Shown here in pieces: positions 15,322-23,927 of a DNA stretch of 64,000 bases. The notes under the pieces are model-generated. The model saw nothing but the letters and a program-made list of their open reading frames with translations. It did no database searches and was not told the DNA's origin. Numbering within the stretch: position 1 is the stretch's first letter; every line of letters starts with the position of its first letter. The stretch is from Streptomyces europaeiscabiei (GTDB lineage Bacteria > Actinomycetota > Actinomycetes > Streptomycetales > Streptomycetaceae). The position numbers and the translations under genes were made by a program. The stretch spans positions 6,514,001 to 6,578,000 of the forward strand of contig NZ_CP107841.1 in assembly GCF_036346855.1 (NCBI RefSeq), written 5' to 3'.

Positions 15322-16698
15322 TCACCACAGCGTCACCGCCTGCCCGGGCGGCCACTGCGCACCTTGCGGCTCCTCCGCCCACGCCGTCAGCGGTGTGAAG
15401 CCCTGGTGTCCGCACTCGCCGAAGACCGTGACGGGTGTGCCGCCGGAGAGGGCCATGAGGCGCCACAGGCCGGGGCGGGAGCGGGCGGAGGGGGCGAGGG
15501 GAAGAGCGAGGTCGCTGTCGGCGTCGGCCAGTTGCCAGGAGTCGCCGTCCGGGGCGGGGATGACGCGGGTGAGGGTGACCGGGACGGAGTCCAGCCAGGG
15601 ATCGTCCCGCAGGGCCGCGCCGTAGCGGGCCGCCGCTTCGGACGGAGTGATCCCCGGCGGTCGTACGGCGGTGGGCCCGGGCGCGGTGAACCGCTCGCCC
15701 AGGGCCGCTCGAAGCTGTCCCGCGCCCGGGTAGGCCGACACCTCGGCCTCGAAGGCCAGCCCGACCGGCAGCGACAGCTCGGGTGCCCGGCCGGCGGCTC
15801 CGTAGGAGAGGAGCAGCGCCGTACGGCCCGACTCGGTGCCGTGCAACCAGATGCGGCGGGTCGTGAGAGTGGAGTCGGACCTGTCGTACTGGGCGAGGGT
15901 GAGCCAGCTGTCGCGGACCGGTGGGCCGTCCGGGGAGCAGGGCAGGCCGATCCGGGAGCGGACCGTGGCCGCGAGGCCGTCCGGGAGACGATCGCGGCGC
16001 AGCCAGCCCTGGTCGAGAAGATGGAGAAGCGCGCACTCCTCCAGGAGGTGGACCGGCCAGCCGGGGCCCGAGCCCGGTATCGCCCCCAGTTCCCGCACCC
16101 GCGCCGCCAGTCCGGGGGCCTGGGCGTCGACCATGCGGGCCGCCGTCTCCTCCCACAGTCCGTACCCCGCCTGTTCCGCGGCGGCCAGGCCGCCGCGGAA
16201 CAGGTCGGTCAGGCGCTGTTCGAGCTCCGCCGCGCCCGCGGTGATCCGCTCGGCACGCCGCTCCGCCCGGCGACGCGCGGCCTCGGGGTCAGCGGACGTG
16301 GCCCCAGATGCCCCGTCCGTCCTCGTCGTCCTCTCCGCTGCGCGCGTGCGGCGGCCTGACAGCCACTGCTGCGCCCAGTCCGGCACCTGCCCTGCCGGCA
16401 CCACTGCGTCGTCGCCCGCCCAGAGCAGGAGCAGCCCCAGCGCATGCTTGCACGGGAACTTCCTGCTCGGACAACTGCACTTGTACGCGGGCCCGGTGGA
16501 GTCCGCCACGTCGATGATCGTCTGATACGGCTTGCTGCCACTTCCTTTGCACAGTCCCCACACCGTCCCCTCGTCCGAACTGCCAGCACCCGACCACGGC
16601 CCGGCCGCGGCGAGTTTGCTTCCGGCTTTGCGCGACGCTGCGTCAGGTGCCAATGCCAGCACCTGCTCAGCCGTCCAGCGCACCCCCTGCTGAGTCAT
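15322..16698 (-). CDS. SWIM zinc-finger protein
   Basis: A 458-residue cytoplasmic protein. The SWIM motif CxCx6CxH lies at residues 74-85 (KCSCPSRKFPCKHALGL), with zinc ligands C74, C76, C83 and H85. The family typically binds DNA or proteins through this small zinc fold. The rest is alpha/beta with a region rich in Ala and Arg near 120-170 and no recognised enzyme domain. The start ATG 16698 gives MTQQGVRWTAEQVLALAPDA, usual for Streptomyces homologues. It is divergent from the MoxR gene with only 133 bases between them, and heads the minus-strand arm SWIM then DUF5691. It may be the recognition component of the locus, which is inference. Confidence 0.85.
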   Translation of the reverse strand: MTQQGVRWTAEQVLALAPDAASRKAGSKLAAAGPWSGAGSSDEGTVWGLCKGSGSKPYQTIIDVADSTGPAYKCSCPSRKFPCKHALGLLLLWAGDDAVVPAGQVPDWAQQWLSGRRTRAAERTTRTDGASGATSADPEAARRRAERRAERITAGAAELEQRLTDLFRGGLAAAEQAGYGLWEETAARMVDAQAPGLAARVRELGAIPGSGPGWPVHLLEECALLHLLDQGWLRRDRLPDGLAATVRSRIGLPCSPDGPPVRDSWLTLAQYDRSDSTLTTRRIWLHGTESGRTALLLSYGAAGRAPELSLPVGLAFEAEVSAYPGAGQLRAALGERFTAPGPTAVRPPGITPSEAAARYGAALRDDPWLDSVPVTLTRVIPAPDGDSWQLADADSDLALPLAPSARSRPGLWRLMALSGGTPVTVFGECGHQGFTPLTAWAEEPQGAQWPPGQAVTLW

Positions 16699-16715
16699 GT
16701 TCTGAAGGTAGATCC

Positions 16716-16777
16716 CACCACTGACAATTGGCTTGCGCGATCTAATTTCCGCAGGTCAGACTGGATTGTCAGTGGTG
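16716..16777. promoter_or_regulatory. Mirrored 13-bp inverted repeat in a divergent promoter
   Basis: CACCACTGACAAT (16716-16728) and ATTGTCAGTGGTG (16765-16777) are perfect inverted copies 36 bases apart, between the SWIM and MoxR genes. Each arm contains TTGTCA pointing toward its own gene, so each could be a -35 region or activator site. This arrangement would give both arms the same control. No clear -10 sequence follows at canonical spacing. Confidence 0.6.
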
Positions 16778-16831
16778 TGGTGCAGTGTGGTCCCCAGATC
16801 CGAACCGGCCGAGCTGGAGGGGGACTCAGCC

Positions 16832-17986
16832 ATGCCTGTGTCTGCTGGAACGACCACTGTCGACCCGAGCCGCAACCAGTCCGCGCCCGCGAACACGCGT
16901 ACGGGCGGTGAGGTGCTGCGGGCACACGCCGAGCACGCCTTCGCCGATGAACTGGCCTCGCTGGCCGCCCAGGACGACCGGCCCAGGCCGGCCCGCTGGA
17001 AGCTCTCGCCGTGGGCCGTCGCCACGTATCTGCTCGGCGGGACGCTCCCGGACGGCACGGTGATCACACCGAAGTACGTCGGGCCGCGCCGCATCGTCGA
17101 AGTCGCCGTCACCACCCTCGCCACCGACCGCGCCCTGCTCCTGCTCGGCGTGCCCGGCACCGCCAAGACCTGGGTGTCCGAGCACCTGGCGGCTGCTGTC
17201 AGCGGCGACTCCACGCTGCTCGTGCAGGGCACGGCGGGCACCCCGGAGGAGGCGATCCGCTACGGCTGGAACTACGCGCAGCTGCTCGCCCACGGCCCGA
17301 GCCGCGACGCCCTCGTGCCCAGCCCCGTCATGCGGGCCATGGCGGAGGGCATGACGGCCCGCGTCGAGGAGCTGACCCGCATCCCGGCCGACGTCCAGGA
17401 CACGCTGATCACGATCCTGTCCGAGAAGACGCTGCCGATACCGGAGTTGGGGCAGGAGACACAGGCCGTCCGGGGCTTCAACCTCATCGCCACGGCCAAC
17501 GACCGCGATCGCGGGGTAAACGACCTGTCGAGCGCCCTGCGCCGCCGTTTCAACACCGTGGTGCTGCCGCTGCCGGAGAGCGCCGACGCCGAGGTCGACA
17601 TCGTCTCGCGCCGCGTCGACCAGATCGGCCGCTCCCTCGACCTGCCGGCCGTGCCCGACGGCGTCGACGAGATCCGCCGCGTCGTCACGGTCTTCCGTGA
17701 GCTGCGCGACGGCGTCACGACGGACGGCCGTACGAAGCTGAAGTCGCCCAGCGGCACGCTGTCCACCGCGGAGGCGATCTCCGTCGTCACGGGCGGGCTC
17801 GCCCTCGCCGCCCACTTCGGCGACGGCGTCCTGCGCGCCTCAGACGTCGCCGCCGGAATCCTCGGCGCCGTCGTCCGCGACCCGGCCGCCGACCGCGTCG
17901 TCTGGCAGGAGTACCTGGAGGCGGTCGTCCGCGAGCGCGACGGCTGGACCGACTTCTACCGCGCCTGCCGCGAGGTGAGCGCGTGA
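16832..17986 (+). CDS. MoxR-family AAA+ ATPase
   Basis: A 384-residue AAA+ protein. Walker A is GVPGTAKT (about 106-113). The Walker B region is degenerate, VEELTRIPADVQDTLITIL, with Glu where MoxR proteins have Asp. Sensor 1 is TAND and an arginine finger lies in SALRRRF. MoxR proteins usually act as chaperones that remodel a partner together with a VWA protein (RavA-ViaA, CbbQ-CbbO, NorQ-NorD). ATG 16832 is preceded by GGAGGGGG. Its stop overlaps the GTG of the DUF5682 gene by four bases, so the two are translationally coupled. The VWA gene is two genes downstream, consistent with a MoxR-VWA pair. Confidence 0.9.
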   Translation: MPVSAGTTTVDPSRNQSAPANTRTGGEVLRAHAEHAFADELASLAAQDDRPRPARWKLSPWAVATYLLGGTLPDGTVITPKYVGPRRIVEVAVTTLATDRALLLLGVPGTAKTWVSEHLAAAVSGDSTLLVQGTAGTPEEAIRYGWNYAQLLAHGPSRDALVPSPVMRAMAEGMTARVEELTRIPADVQDTLITILSEKTLPIPELGQETQAVRGFNLIATANDRDRGVNDLSSALRRRFNTVVLPLPESADAEVDIVSRRVDQIGRSLDLPAVPDGVDEIRRVVTVFRELRDGVTTDGRTKLKSPSGTLSTAEAISVVTGGLALAAHFGDGVLRASDVAAGILGAVVRDPAADRVVWQEYLEAVVRERDGWTDFYRACREVSA

Positions 17987-20715
17987 CGGGGCGAGAGGAG
18001 GGAGCGGCGGACACCGGCGACGGCGCCCTGGCCGACGGAGCGGGCCGGGCGGCCGGGGGTGAGGCGCGGGGCGGGGCGGAGGTGGCGCGTGGGGTGAGGA
18101 CGCCACCTGAGACGCGGGGCGGACCGGGGGTGCGTGACGGGGTGGACGCGGATGCCGAGGGCGAAGTGCGGCGTGAGGTGAGGGCGTCCGCCGCGTCCGC
18201 CGGAGGAGAGACGTACGGCGGGACGGATGCGGTCGGTGGTGCGGGGGCGTACGCCGCGGCGGAGGCGGCCCGTGGGGTGCGGGTGGCCGGTGGTGGGCCG
18301 TTGCTGCTCGGGGTGCGGCATCACGGGCCGGGGTCGGCGCGGGCCGTGCGGGCGGCGCTGGACGCGGCCCGGCCCCGGGTCGTGCTGATCGAGGGGCCAC
18401 CGGAGGCGGACGCGCTCGTCCCGCTCGCCGCCGACGAGGACATGCGGCCCCCGGTCGCCCTCCTCGCCCACGCCGTCGACGAGCCCGGCCGCTCGTCCTT
18501 CTGGCCCTTCGCCGAGTTCTCCCCGGAGTGGGTGGCCATCCGATGGGCCCTGGCCCACGGAGTTCCGGCCCGCTTCATCGACCTGCCGGCCGGCCACACG
18601 CTGGCCTGGGGGAGGGGGGAGGCTGCCGCCGCCGAGCCGGGCGGTCCGACCTCGCGGCCGGACGAGCCGACCGAGGAGACGGCACCGGGCGAGGGGACGG
18701 CACCAGGAGCGGACGAGGTTCCGGCCGGGGGCGGTGCGGACGAGGCTCTCCGGGGTGATCCGCTCGCCGCGCTCGCCGAAGCCGCCGGGTATGACGATGC
18801 CGAGCGGTGGTGGGAGGACGTGGTCGAGCACCGAGGGACGGGCGGGGACGTGTTCGCCCCGTTCGCCGTGCTGGAGGAGGCCATGGGGGCGCTGCGGGAG
18901 GTGTACGGGACCGGGGGGCGCGACCGGGATCCGGTGCGCGAGGCATACATGCGGTTGCAGGTGCGGGCCGCGCAGAAGGAGTTCGGGGACGACCGCGTGG
19001 CCGTCGTGTGCGGGGCCTGGCACGTTCCCGCACTGCGGGAGAGGCGGACGGTGGCCGCCGACCGGTCCTTGCTGAAGGGGCTGCCCAAGGTCAGGACCGA
19101 CATGACCTGGGTGCCGTGGACGAACCGGAGACTGGCCAGGGGCAGCGGCTACGGGGCGGGCATCGACTCCCCGGGCTGGTACGGACATCTGTTCGGCGTG
19201 CCCGACCGTCCCGTGGAGCGCTGGCTGACCAAGGTGGCGGGGATGCTGCGCGAGGAGGACCGGATCGTCTCCGCCGCACACGTCATCGAGGCGGTACGGC
19301 TCGCCGACACGCTCGCCGCGATGCGCGGGCGCCCTCTGCCGGGGCTCACCGAGACCACCGACGCGGTACGCGCGGTGATGTGCGACGGATCGGACGTACC
19401 GCTGTCCCTGGTGCAGGACCGGCTGGTGGTCGGTGATGTCCTGGGAGAGGTGCCCGAGTCGGCGCCGGCGGTGCCGTTGCAGCGGGACCTCACACGGCTC
19501 CAGCGGCGGTTGCGGCTCAAGCCGGAGGCATTGGAGCGGGAGTTGGAGCTCGACCTGCGGAAGGAGAACGACGCGGAGCGCAGCCGCCTGCTGCACCGGC
19601 TGCGGCTGCTCCGCGTCGAGTGGGGCGAGCCGGCGACCTCACGCGGCAGCACGGGCACGTTCCGGGAGACCTGGCGGCTGCGCTGGGAGCCGGAGCTGTC
19701 GGTGCGGGTCGCCGAGGCCGGGGTCTGGGGGACGACCGTGCTCTCCGCGGCGACCGCCAAGGCCGTGACGGACGCCGTCACGGCCGGGTCGCTCGCCGAC
19801 ATCACCGGCCTCGCCGAGCGCTGCCTCCTCGCCGAACTCCCCGACGCCCTGCCGGTGGTGATGCGCGTGCTCGCCGACCGTGCCGCCCTCGACACCGACG
19901 TCGGCCACCTCGCCCAGGCGCTCCCGGCCCTGGTCCGCTCCCTCCGCTACGGCGACGTCCGCGCCACCGACACCCGAGCACTGGCCGAGGTCGCCGCCGG
20001 ACTCGCCGAACGGGTCTTCGTCGGGCTGCCGCCCGCTTGCGCCGCGCTCGACGCGGAGGCGGCACAGGAGATGCGCCGCCATGTCGACGCCGTGCACGGG
20101 GCGGTGGGCCTGCTCGGCGACGCCCTCGCGGGGGAGCACACGGCGCGGGACGGCGGCGGAATACGGGGCCGTTGGCACTCGGTGCTCCACGTCCTCTCCG
20201 GGCGGGACACCGTGCCGGGTGTGATCCGGGGGCGAGCCGTACGACTCCTGCTGGACGACGGGGAGCTGGCGCAGGACGAGGCGGCGCGGCTCATGGGGCT
20301 CGTGCTGTCGCCGGGGACGGCGCCGGCGGACGCGGCGGCGTGGATCGAGGGCTTCGTCGGCGGAGGCTCCGGCGGCGGGATGCTGCTCGTGCACGACGAA
20401 CGGCTCCTCGGCCTGGTGGATGCCTGGCTCACCGGGGTGTCCGGGGACGCGTTCACGGACGTCCTGCCGTTGCTGCGGCGGACGTTCTCGGCGTACGAGC
20501 CGGGGGTGCGCCGGACCCTCGGCGAACAGGTGCGGCGCGGGCCGGGCCAACGGGGGAGCACGGCGGTCGGAGGAGTCGGCATACCCGGCTTCGCCGACGA
20601 CCTCGACAGCGACCGCGCGGACGCGGTGCTGCCGGTGGTGCGGCTGCTGCTGGGCCTGGACGGCGACGGCCGGACGACTGCCGACGACAACGACCTTGTG
20701 GGGGTGGCGGGATGA
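17983..20715 (+). CDS. DUF5682 family protein
   Basis: A 910-residue protein with no membrane span. Residues 1 to about 105 are low-complexity Gly/Ala/Glu/Arg and may be disordered. The conserved part opens with LLLGVRHHGPGSARAVR (about 108-123), then VVLIEGPPEADALVPLA, and near residue 339 VVCGAWHVPAL. A His-rich start, an EGPPEAD strand end and a GAWH loop resemble the layout of TraB/TIKI/EreA/ChaN-like hydrolases, but this is my pattern reading, not a proven homology. The second half is helical. GTG 17983 overlaps the MoxR stop (GTGA); a later start near residue 100 cannot be excluded. It ends in an ATGA overlap with a 52-residue ORF. Confidence 0.82.
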   Translation: MTGREEGAADTGDGALADGAGRAAGGEARGGAEVARGVRTPPETRGGPGVRDGVDADAEGEVRREVRASAASAGGETYGGTDAVGGAGAYAAAEAARGVRVAGGGPLLLGVRHHGPGSARAVRAALDAARPRVVLIEGPPEADALVPLAADEDMRPPVALLAHAVDEPGRSSFWPFAEFSPEWVAIRWALAHGVPARFIDLPAGHTLAWGRGEAAAAEPGGPTSRPDEPTEETAPGEGTAPGADEVPAGGGADEALRGDPLAALAEAAGYDDAERWWEDVVEHRGTGGDVFAPFAVLEEAMGALREVYGTGGRDRDPVREAYMRLQVRAAQKEFGDDRVAVVCGAWHVPALRERRTVAADRSLLKGLPKVRTDMTWVPWTNRRLARGSGYGAGIDSPGWYGHLFGVPDRPVERWLTKVAGMLREEDRIVSAAHVIEAVRLADTLAAMRGRPLPGLTETTDAVRAVMCDGSDVPLSLVQDRLVVGDVLGEVPESAPAVPLQRDLTRLQRRLRLKPEALERELELDLRKENDAERSRLLHRLRLLRVEWGEPATSRGSTGTFRETWRLRWEPELSVRVAEAGVWGTTVLSAATAKAVTDAVTAGSLADITGLAERCLLAELPDALPVVMRVLADRAALDTDVGHLAQALPALVRSLRYGDVRATDTRALAEVAAGLAERVFVGLPPACAALDAEAAQEMRRHVDAVHGAVGLLGDALAGEHTARDGGGIRGRWHSVLHVLSGRDTVPGVIRGRAVRLLLDDGELAQDEAARLMGLVLSPGTAPADAAAWIEGFVGGGSGGGMLLVHDERLLGLVDAWLTGVSGDAFTDVLPLLRRTFSAYEPGVRRTLGEQVRRGPGQRGSTAVGGVGIPGFADDLDSDRADAVLPVVRLLLGLDGDGRTTADDNDLVGVAG

Positions 20716-20870
20716 CGACCGACGGACTGCGCGAGCCGAGGCGGGCCGCCGAGGCGATGGGTACGAGGGACGTGCACGATCACGGAAACGGGCCGCGGTC
20801 GGGCGAGCGCCCGACGACCGTGGCGGTCATGCCTCTCTGGGCCCGGCCTCGTGCGGGGGTGCGCGGATGA
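20712..20870 (+). CDS. Small ORF coupled on both sides in the MoxR-VWA operon
   Basis: A 52-residue reading frame starting MTTDGLREPRRAAEAMG and ending RPRAGVRG. Its ATG overlaps the stop of the DUF5682 gene (ATGA 20712-20715), and its stop overlaps the ATG of the VWA gene (ATGA 20867-20870). About 85 percent of third codon positions are G or C, as in real genes here. It has no recognised domain, is Arg-rich and hydrophilic. Its first codons resemble those of the VWA gene (MTTDG versus MTTGA). It may be a real small component, a coupling ORF or an insertion between two formerly overlapping genes. Confidence 0.5.
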   Translation: MTTDGLREPRRAAEAMGTRDVHDHGNGPRSGERPTTVAVMPLWARPRAGVRG

Positions 20871-22045
20871 CGACAGGGGCAGATGCGGACGCGGACGGGG
20901 ACGCGGCGGACGAGCGGTTGCGGCGCTGGCGGCTCGTGCTCGGCGGGGACTCGGCGGACGGTACCGGGTGTGCGCTCGGCGGGCGGGACGCGGCGATGGA
21001 CCAGGCGCTGACCGCGTTGTACGGGAAGGGGGACAAGTCGCGCGCGGGGCAGGACCGATCGGCGGGGCTGGGGGCGTCGGCGCCGTCCGTGGCGCGGTGG
21101 CTGGGGGACATCCGGACGTACTTCCCCTCTTCCGTGGTCCAGGTCATGCAGCGGGACGCCATCGACCGGCTCGGGCTGTCCGCGCTGCTGTTGGAGCCGG
21201 AGATGCTGGAGGCGGTGGAGGCGGACGTCCACCTCGTCGGCACCCTCCTCTCCCTCAACAAGGCCATGCCAGAGACGACGAAGGAGACCGCGCGGGCCGT
21301 CGTACGGAAGGTCGTCGAGGATCTGGAGAAGCGGCTCGCGACCCGCACCCGGGCCACCCTCACCGGCGCCCTCGACCGCAGCGCCCGCGTCAACCGGCCG
21401 CGCCACCACGACATCGACTGGAACCGCACGATCGCGGCCAACCTCAAGAACTACCTGCCGGAGTACCGGACGGTCGTGCCCGAGCGGCTCGTCGGGTACG
21501 GGCGGGCCTCGCAGTCGGTGAAGAAGGAGGTCGTCCTCTGCATCGACCAGTCGGGGTCGATGGCGGCGTCCGTCGTCTACGCGTCCGTGTTCGGGGCGGT
21601 GCTGGCGTCCATGAGGTCCATCAGCACCAGGCTCGTCGTCTTCGACACGGCGGTCGTCGACCTCACGGACCAGCTCGACGACCCGGTCGACGTCCTCTTC
21701 GGCACCCAGCTCGGCGGCGGCACGGACATCAACAGGGCCCTCGCGTACTGCCAGTCGCAGATCACCCGGCCCGCGGACACCGTGGTCGTGCTGATCAGCG
21801 ACCTCTACGAGGGCGGGATACGTGACGAGATGATGAAGCGGGTGGCGGCGATGAAGGCGTCGGGGGTGCAGTTCGTGACGCTGCTCGCGCTCTCCGACGA
21901 AGGGACGCCGGCGTACGACCGCGAGCACGCGGCGGCCCTCGCGGGGCTCGGCGCACCGGCGTTCGCCTGCACGCCCGACCTCTTCCCGGAGGTGATGGCG
22001 GCGGCGATCGAGAAGCGGCCGTTGCCGATACCGGACAGTGCGTGA
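20867..22045 (+). CDS. VWA (CoxE/ViaA-like) domain protein
   Basis: A 392-residue cytoplasmic protein with a C-terminal von Willebrand A domain. The metal-ion site is complete: DQSGSM (Asp about 226, DxSxS), the Thr in GGGTDINRAL (about 285) and Asp in LISDLYEGG (about 310). The N-terminal 200 residues are helical and contain the LDRSARVNRPRHHDIDWNRT segment typical of VWA partners of MoxR ATPases. No signal peptide or anchor is present. The start ATG 20867 overlaps the stop of the 52-residue ORF. By analogy with ViaA, CbbO and NorD it should bind the MoxR ring and deliver it to a substrate. It closes the plus-strand arm of the locus. Confidence 0.88.
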   Translation: MTTGADADADGDAADERLRRWRLVLGGDSADGTGCALGGRDAAMDQALTALYGKGDKSRAGQDRSAGLGASAPSVARWLGDIRTYFPSSVVQVMQRDAIDRLGLSALLLEPEMLEAVEADVHLVGTLLSLNKAMPETTKETARAVVRKVVEDLEKRLATRTRATLTGALDRSARVNRPRHHDIDWNRTIAANLKNYLPEYRTVVPERLVGYGRASQSVKKEVVLCIDQSGSMAASVVYASVFGAVLASMRSISTRLVVFDTAVVDLTDQLDDPVDVLFGTQLGGGTDINRALAYCQSQITRPADTVVVLISDLYEGGIRDEMMKRVAAMKASGVQFVTLLALSDEGTPAYDREHAAALAGLGAPAFACTPDLFPEVMAAAIEKRPLPIPDSA

Positions 22046-22314
22046 ACGGGTGGGCGGCTCGACGTGCCGGGGTGTGCGGCTCAGGCGGCTCGGGGGCGGG
22101 ACACAGGTGGCCGTGACCGTGGCGGCAGTCGGTAACCGGACAAGGGAGGTGGAAAAGAGGACATGACCATGCGTCGGTGACAGGGTGCTTGCGCGACGGC
22201 GGGAGTCCCGTGCGAGGATCGGCAACGCTTCACAGCCTTCACACGGGTGTTCGTATCTCGCGCATCTTCGCCTCGTACTCCGCCGTTCCGTCGCACGGGA
22301 GGGTCCTCCCCGTC

Positions 22315-23442
22315 TTGACTTCGACAGCCACCCTTCCCGGTGCCGGTGCCGCCCTGCGCGTGGTGCGCGGGACCGCCGGGCGCTGCCTGGTGCGGGTGGC
22401 GCTGTTGGTGGGCGGACTGTTCGTGCTGGGCGTTCTCTGCGGGGCGCGGGCGAGCGCGACGGAGGGGGCGCCGACTCCACCGCCCCTCCCGGCTGCCGTC
22501 ACCGCTGCCGTCACCGAAGTCACCGGAACGGCCGGTTACGCGCGGCCGCCGACCGACGAACCTGCCGTCGCGCGGCACATGGTCCAGCGGCACACGGTCC
22601 GGCCGGTCACAGAACGGGTCGTACGGCCGGTCACTGACCGCATTGCCCGACCGGTGGCCGAGGACGTCGTGCAGTCGGTGGCCGACCCGGTGTCGCGGCC
22701 GGTGACCGACGGTGCAGTGCAGCCGGGCGTCGGGCTTGTCGTGCGGCCGGGCGTCGAAGACGTCGTGCGGCCGGTCACCGACCCGGTGTCGCTGTCACGG
22801 CCGGTGGCCGAGGACCTCGTACAGCCTGTGGCCGATTCGGTGTCGCGGCCTGTCGTCGAGCATGTCGTGGTGCCGATGGGTGATCTCGTGGAGTCGGTCA
22901 CCGAGGGGTTGGCCGAGGTGCAGTCGCAGCTTCCGCTGGTGACCGGGGTGCCGTCGCTGCCCGGGATGCCGGGGCTTCCGGAGTTGCCGGAACTGCCCGC
23001 GTGGACCACGTTGCCCGTGGAGTCGCTGCCCGTCTTTGTGACGCCGCAGGAGCCGGGGCGGGCGGGGGCCGAAAGGCCGCGCTCGGCCGTGGACGGTGAC
23101 AGCGGGAGTGGCGGTGAGCGGGTTTCCGTTCCGGCCTCCGGCGCGTACGGGCCGGAGGCCGCCTTCGGCGGTGCGGTGGCCGTATCGGCTCTTCACCGGG
23201 ACGCCGGTGCCGGGGACGCGTCCGTCGTTCGGGTGACCGCGCAGCACAGCCCCGACGGTCTTCCGACGAGTGCCCTCGGCCGGCACTCCACCGTCGACAA
23301 CGGCGGGCCTCGCCACGCCGAGCCGCAGGCTGCCGCCTCTTTCGACCGGGCGCCGCTGAGCCTCGTGCCCGGCGCCCCTGAGTCCGACGCCGTGAACGGG
23401 ACCCGGGACCGGCACCAGGACATCCCGGAGTTCCCCGGCTAG
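22315..23442 (+). CDS. Repeat-rich exported or membrane-anchored protein
   Basis: A protein of 375 residues if it starts at TTG 22315 (MTSTATLPGAGAALRVVRG), which has GGGAGGG 10 bases upstream; longer readings back to 22177 lack this. A hydrophobic segment VRVALLVGGLFVLGVLCGA near residues 25-45 is a signal peptide or anchor. Residues about 85-190 hold around ten imperfect copies of an 8-residue unit like RPVTDxVV or RPVAEDVV, followed by a Pro/Leu-rich stretch (LPGMPGLPELPELP) and a hydrophilic tail. No enzymatic motif is visible. The repeats suggest an elongated surface or periplasmic-side structure. It is about 270 bases past the VWA gene and probably not part of that operon. Confidence 0.65.
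   Translation: MTSTATLPGAGAALRVVRGTAGRCLVRVALLVGGLFVLGVLCGARASATEGAPTPPPLPAAVTAAVTEVTGTAGYARPPTDEPAVARHMVQRHTVRPVTERVVRPVTDRIARPVAEDVVQSVADPVSRPVTDGAVQPGVGLVVRPGVEDVVRPVTDPVSLSRPVAEDLVQPVADSVSRPVVEHVVVPMGDLVESVTEGLAEVQSQLPLVTGVPSLPGMPGLPELPELPAWTTLPVESLPVFVTPQEPGRAGAERPRSAVDGDSGSGGERVSVPASGAYGPEAAFGGAVAVSALHRDAGAGDASVVRVTAQHSPDGLPTSALGRHSTVDNGGPRHAEPQAAASFDRAPLSLVPGAPESDAVNGTRDRHQDIPEFPG
22590..22875 (+). repeat. Degenerate 24-bp coding repeats (RPVTDxVV)
   Basis: A run of imperfect 24-base units, each encoding about eight residues of the pattern R-P-V-(T/A)-(D/E)-x-V-V, inside the membrane-anchored protein. Units vary in sequence, so this is an old expansion and not a recent slippage product. 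Confidence 0.6.
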
Positions 23443-23726
23443 GGCCGGCCGGCCTTCCTCCCTCGCCGCACCTGCAGTGCGGGGGCGGACCAGGTTTGTC
23501 CGCCGCCCCGCTGCCCCTCCTCTCCCGGAGGCCCGGCTTCCGGAAGTCCGGACACCAGCCACTCGGAGCCGCCGGAAGCAGAACCTCGTCGGAACGGCGA
23601 ACGGCGGCGCGGTACGGACTCCCGGACAACCCACAGAAGCGGGGTCACCGGTCCTGGCTCCCGCCATCCGGTTCCCCCGCCCCCGCCCGGCACCCCACGA
23701 CTCGCCTTCCCGAAGGAACCGCACCC

Positions 23727-23843
23727 ATGAAGAAGGACATCCACCACTCCCTCGTGAAGGTCACGCCGGCGAAGGCCGCGCTCGTGATGACCGGCGCCGG
23801 CGCCCGGCCGTTTCCCACGCGTCCTCTGAGCCCGAACCCGTAG
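23727..23843 (+). CDS. Possible 38-residue peptide or truncated secreted protein
   Basis: ATG 23727 follows GAAGGA at normal spacing and opens MKKDIHHSLVKVTPAKAALV, continuing MTGAGARPFPTRPLSPNP to a stop at 23841. The basic start followed by a short hydrophobic stretch looks like the beginning of a secreted protein, but it ends early. Reading frames after the stop look coding-like for a while, so a frameshifted gene is possible. No family recognised. Confidence 0.35.
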   Translation: MKKDIHHSLVKVTPAKAALVMTGAGARPFPTRPLSPNP

Positions 23844-23927
23844 GGGTGGTCACGGACAACCGACCCACCGGCCGAAACCCGGACGACCGAAAGCCATCGG
23901 CACGGTCCGGACGGGAGCCGGGGGCGG

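Noticed and set aside
17956..19596. 546-codon minus-strand open frame opposite the DUF5682 gene
   Set aside because: Pro/Arg/His-rich antisense shadow without domain or start signal.
22163..22180. Five-codon leader-like ORF MTMRR with GAGG upstream
   Set aside because: Too short to support; no hairpin or attenuation structure follows it and the downstream gene has its own ribosome-binding site.
20780..22480. 566-codon minus-strand open frame over the VWA gene
   Set aside because: Shadow of the VWA gene; the VWA frame has a complete MIDAS site and coupled start.
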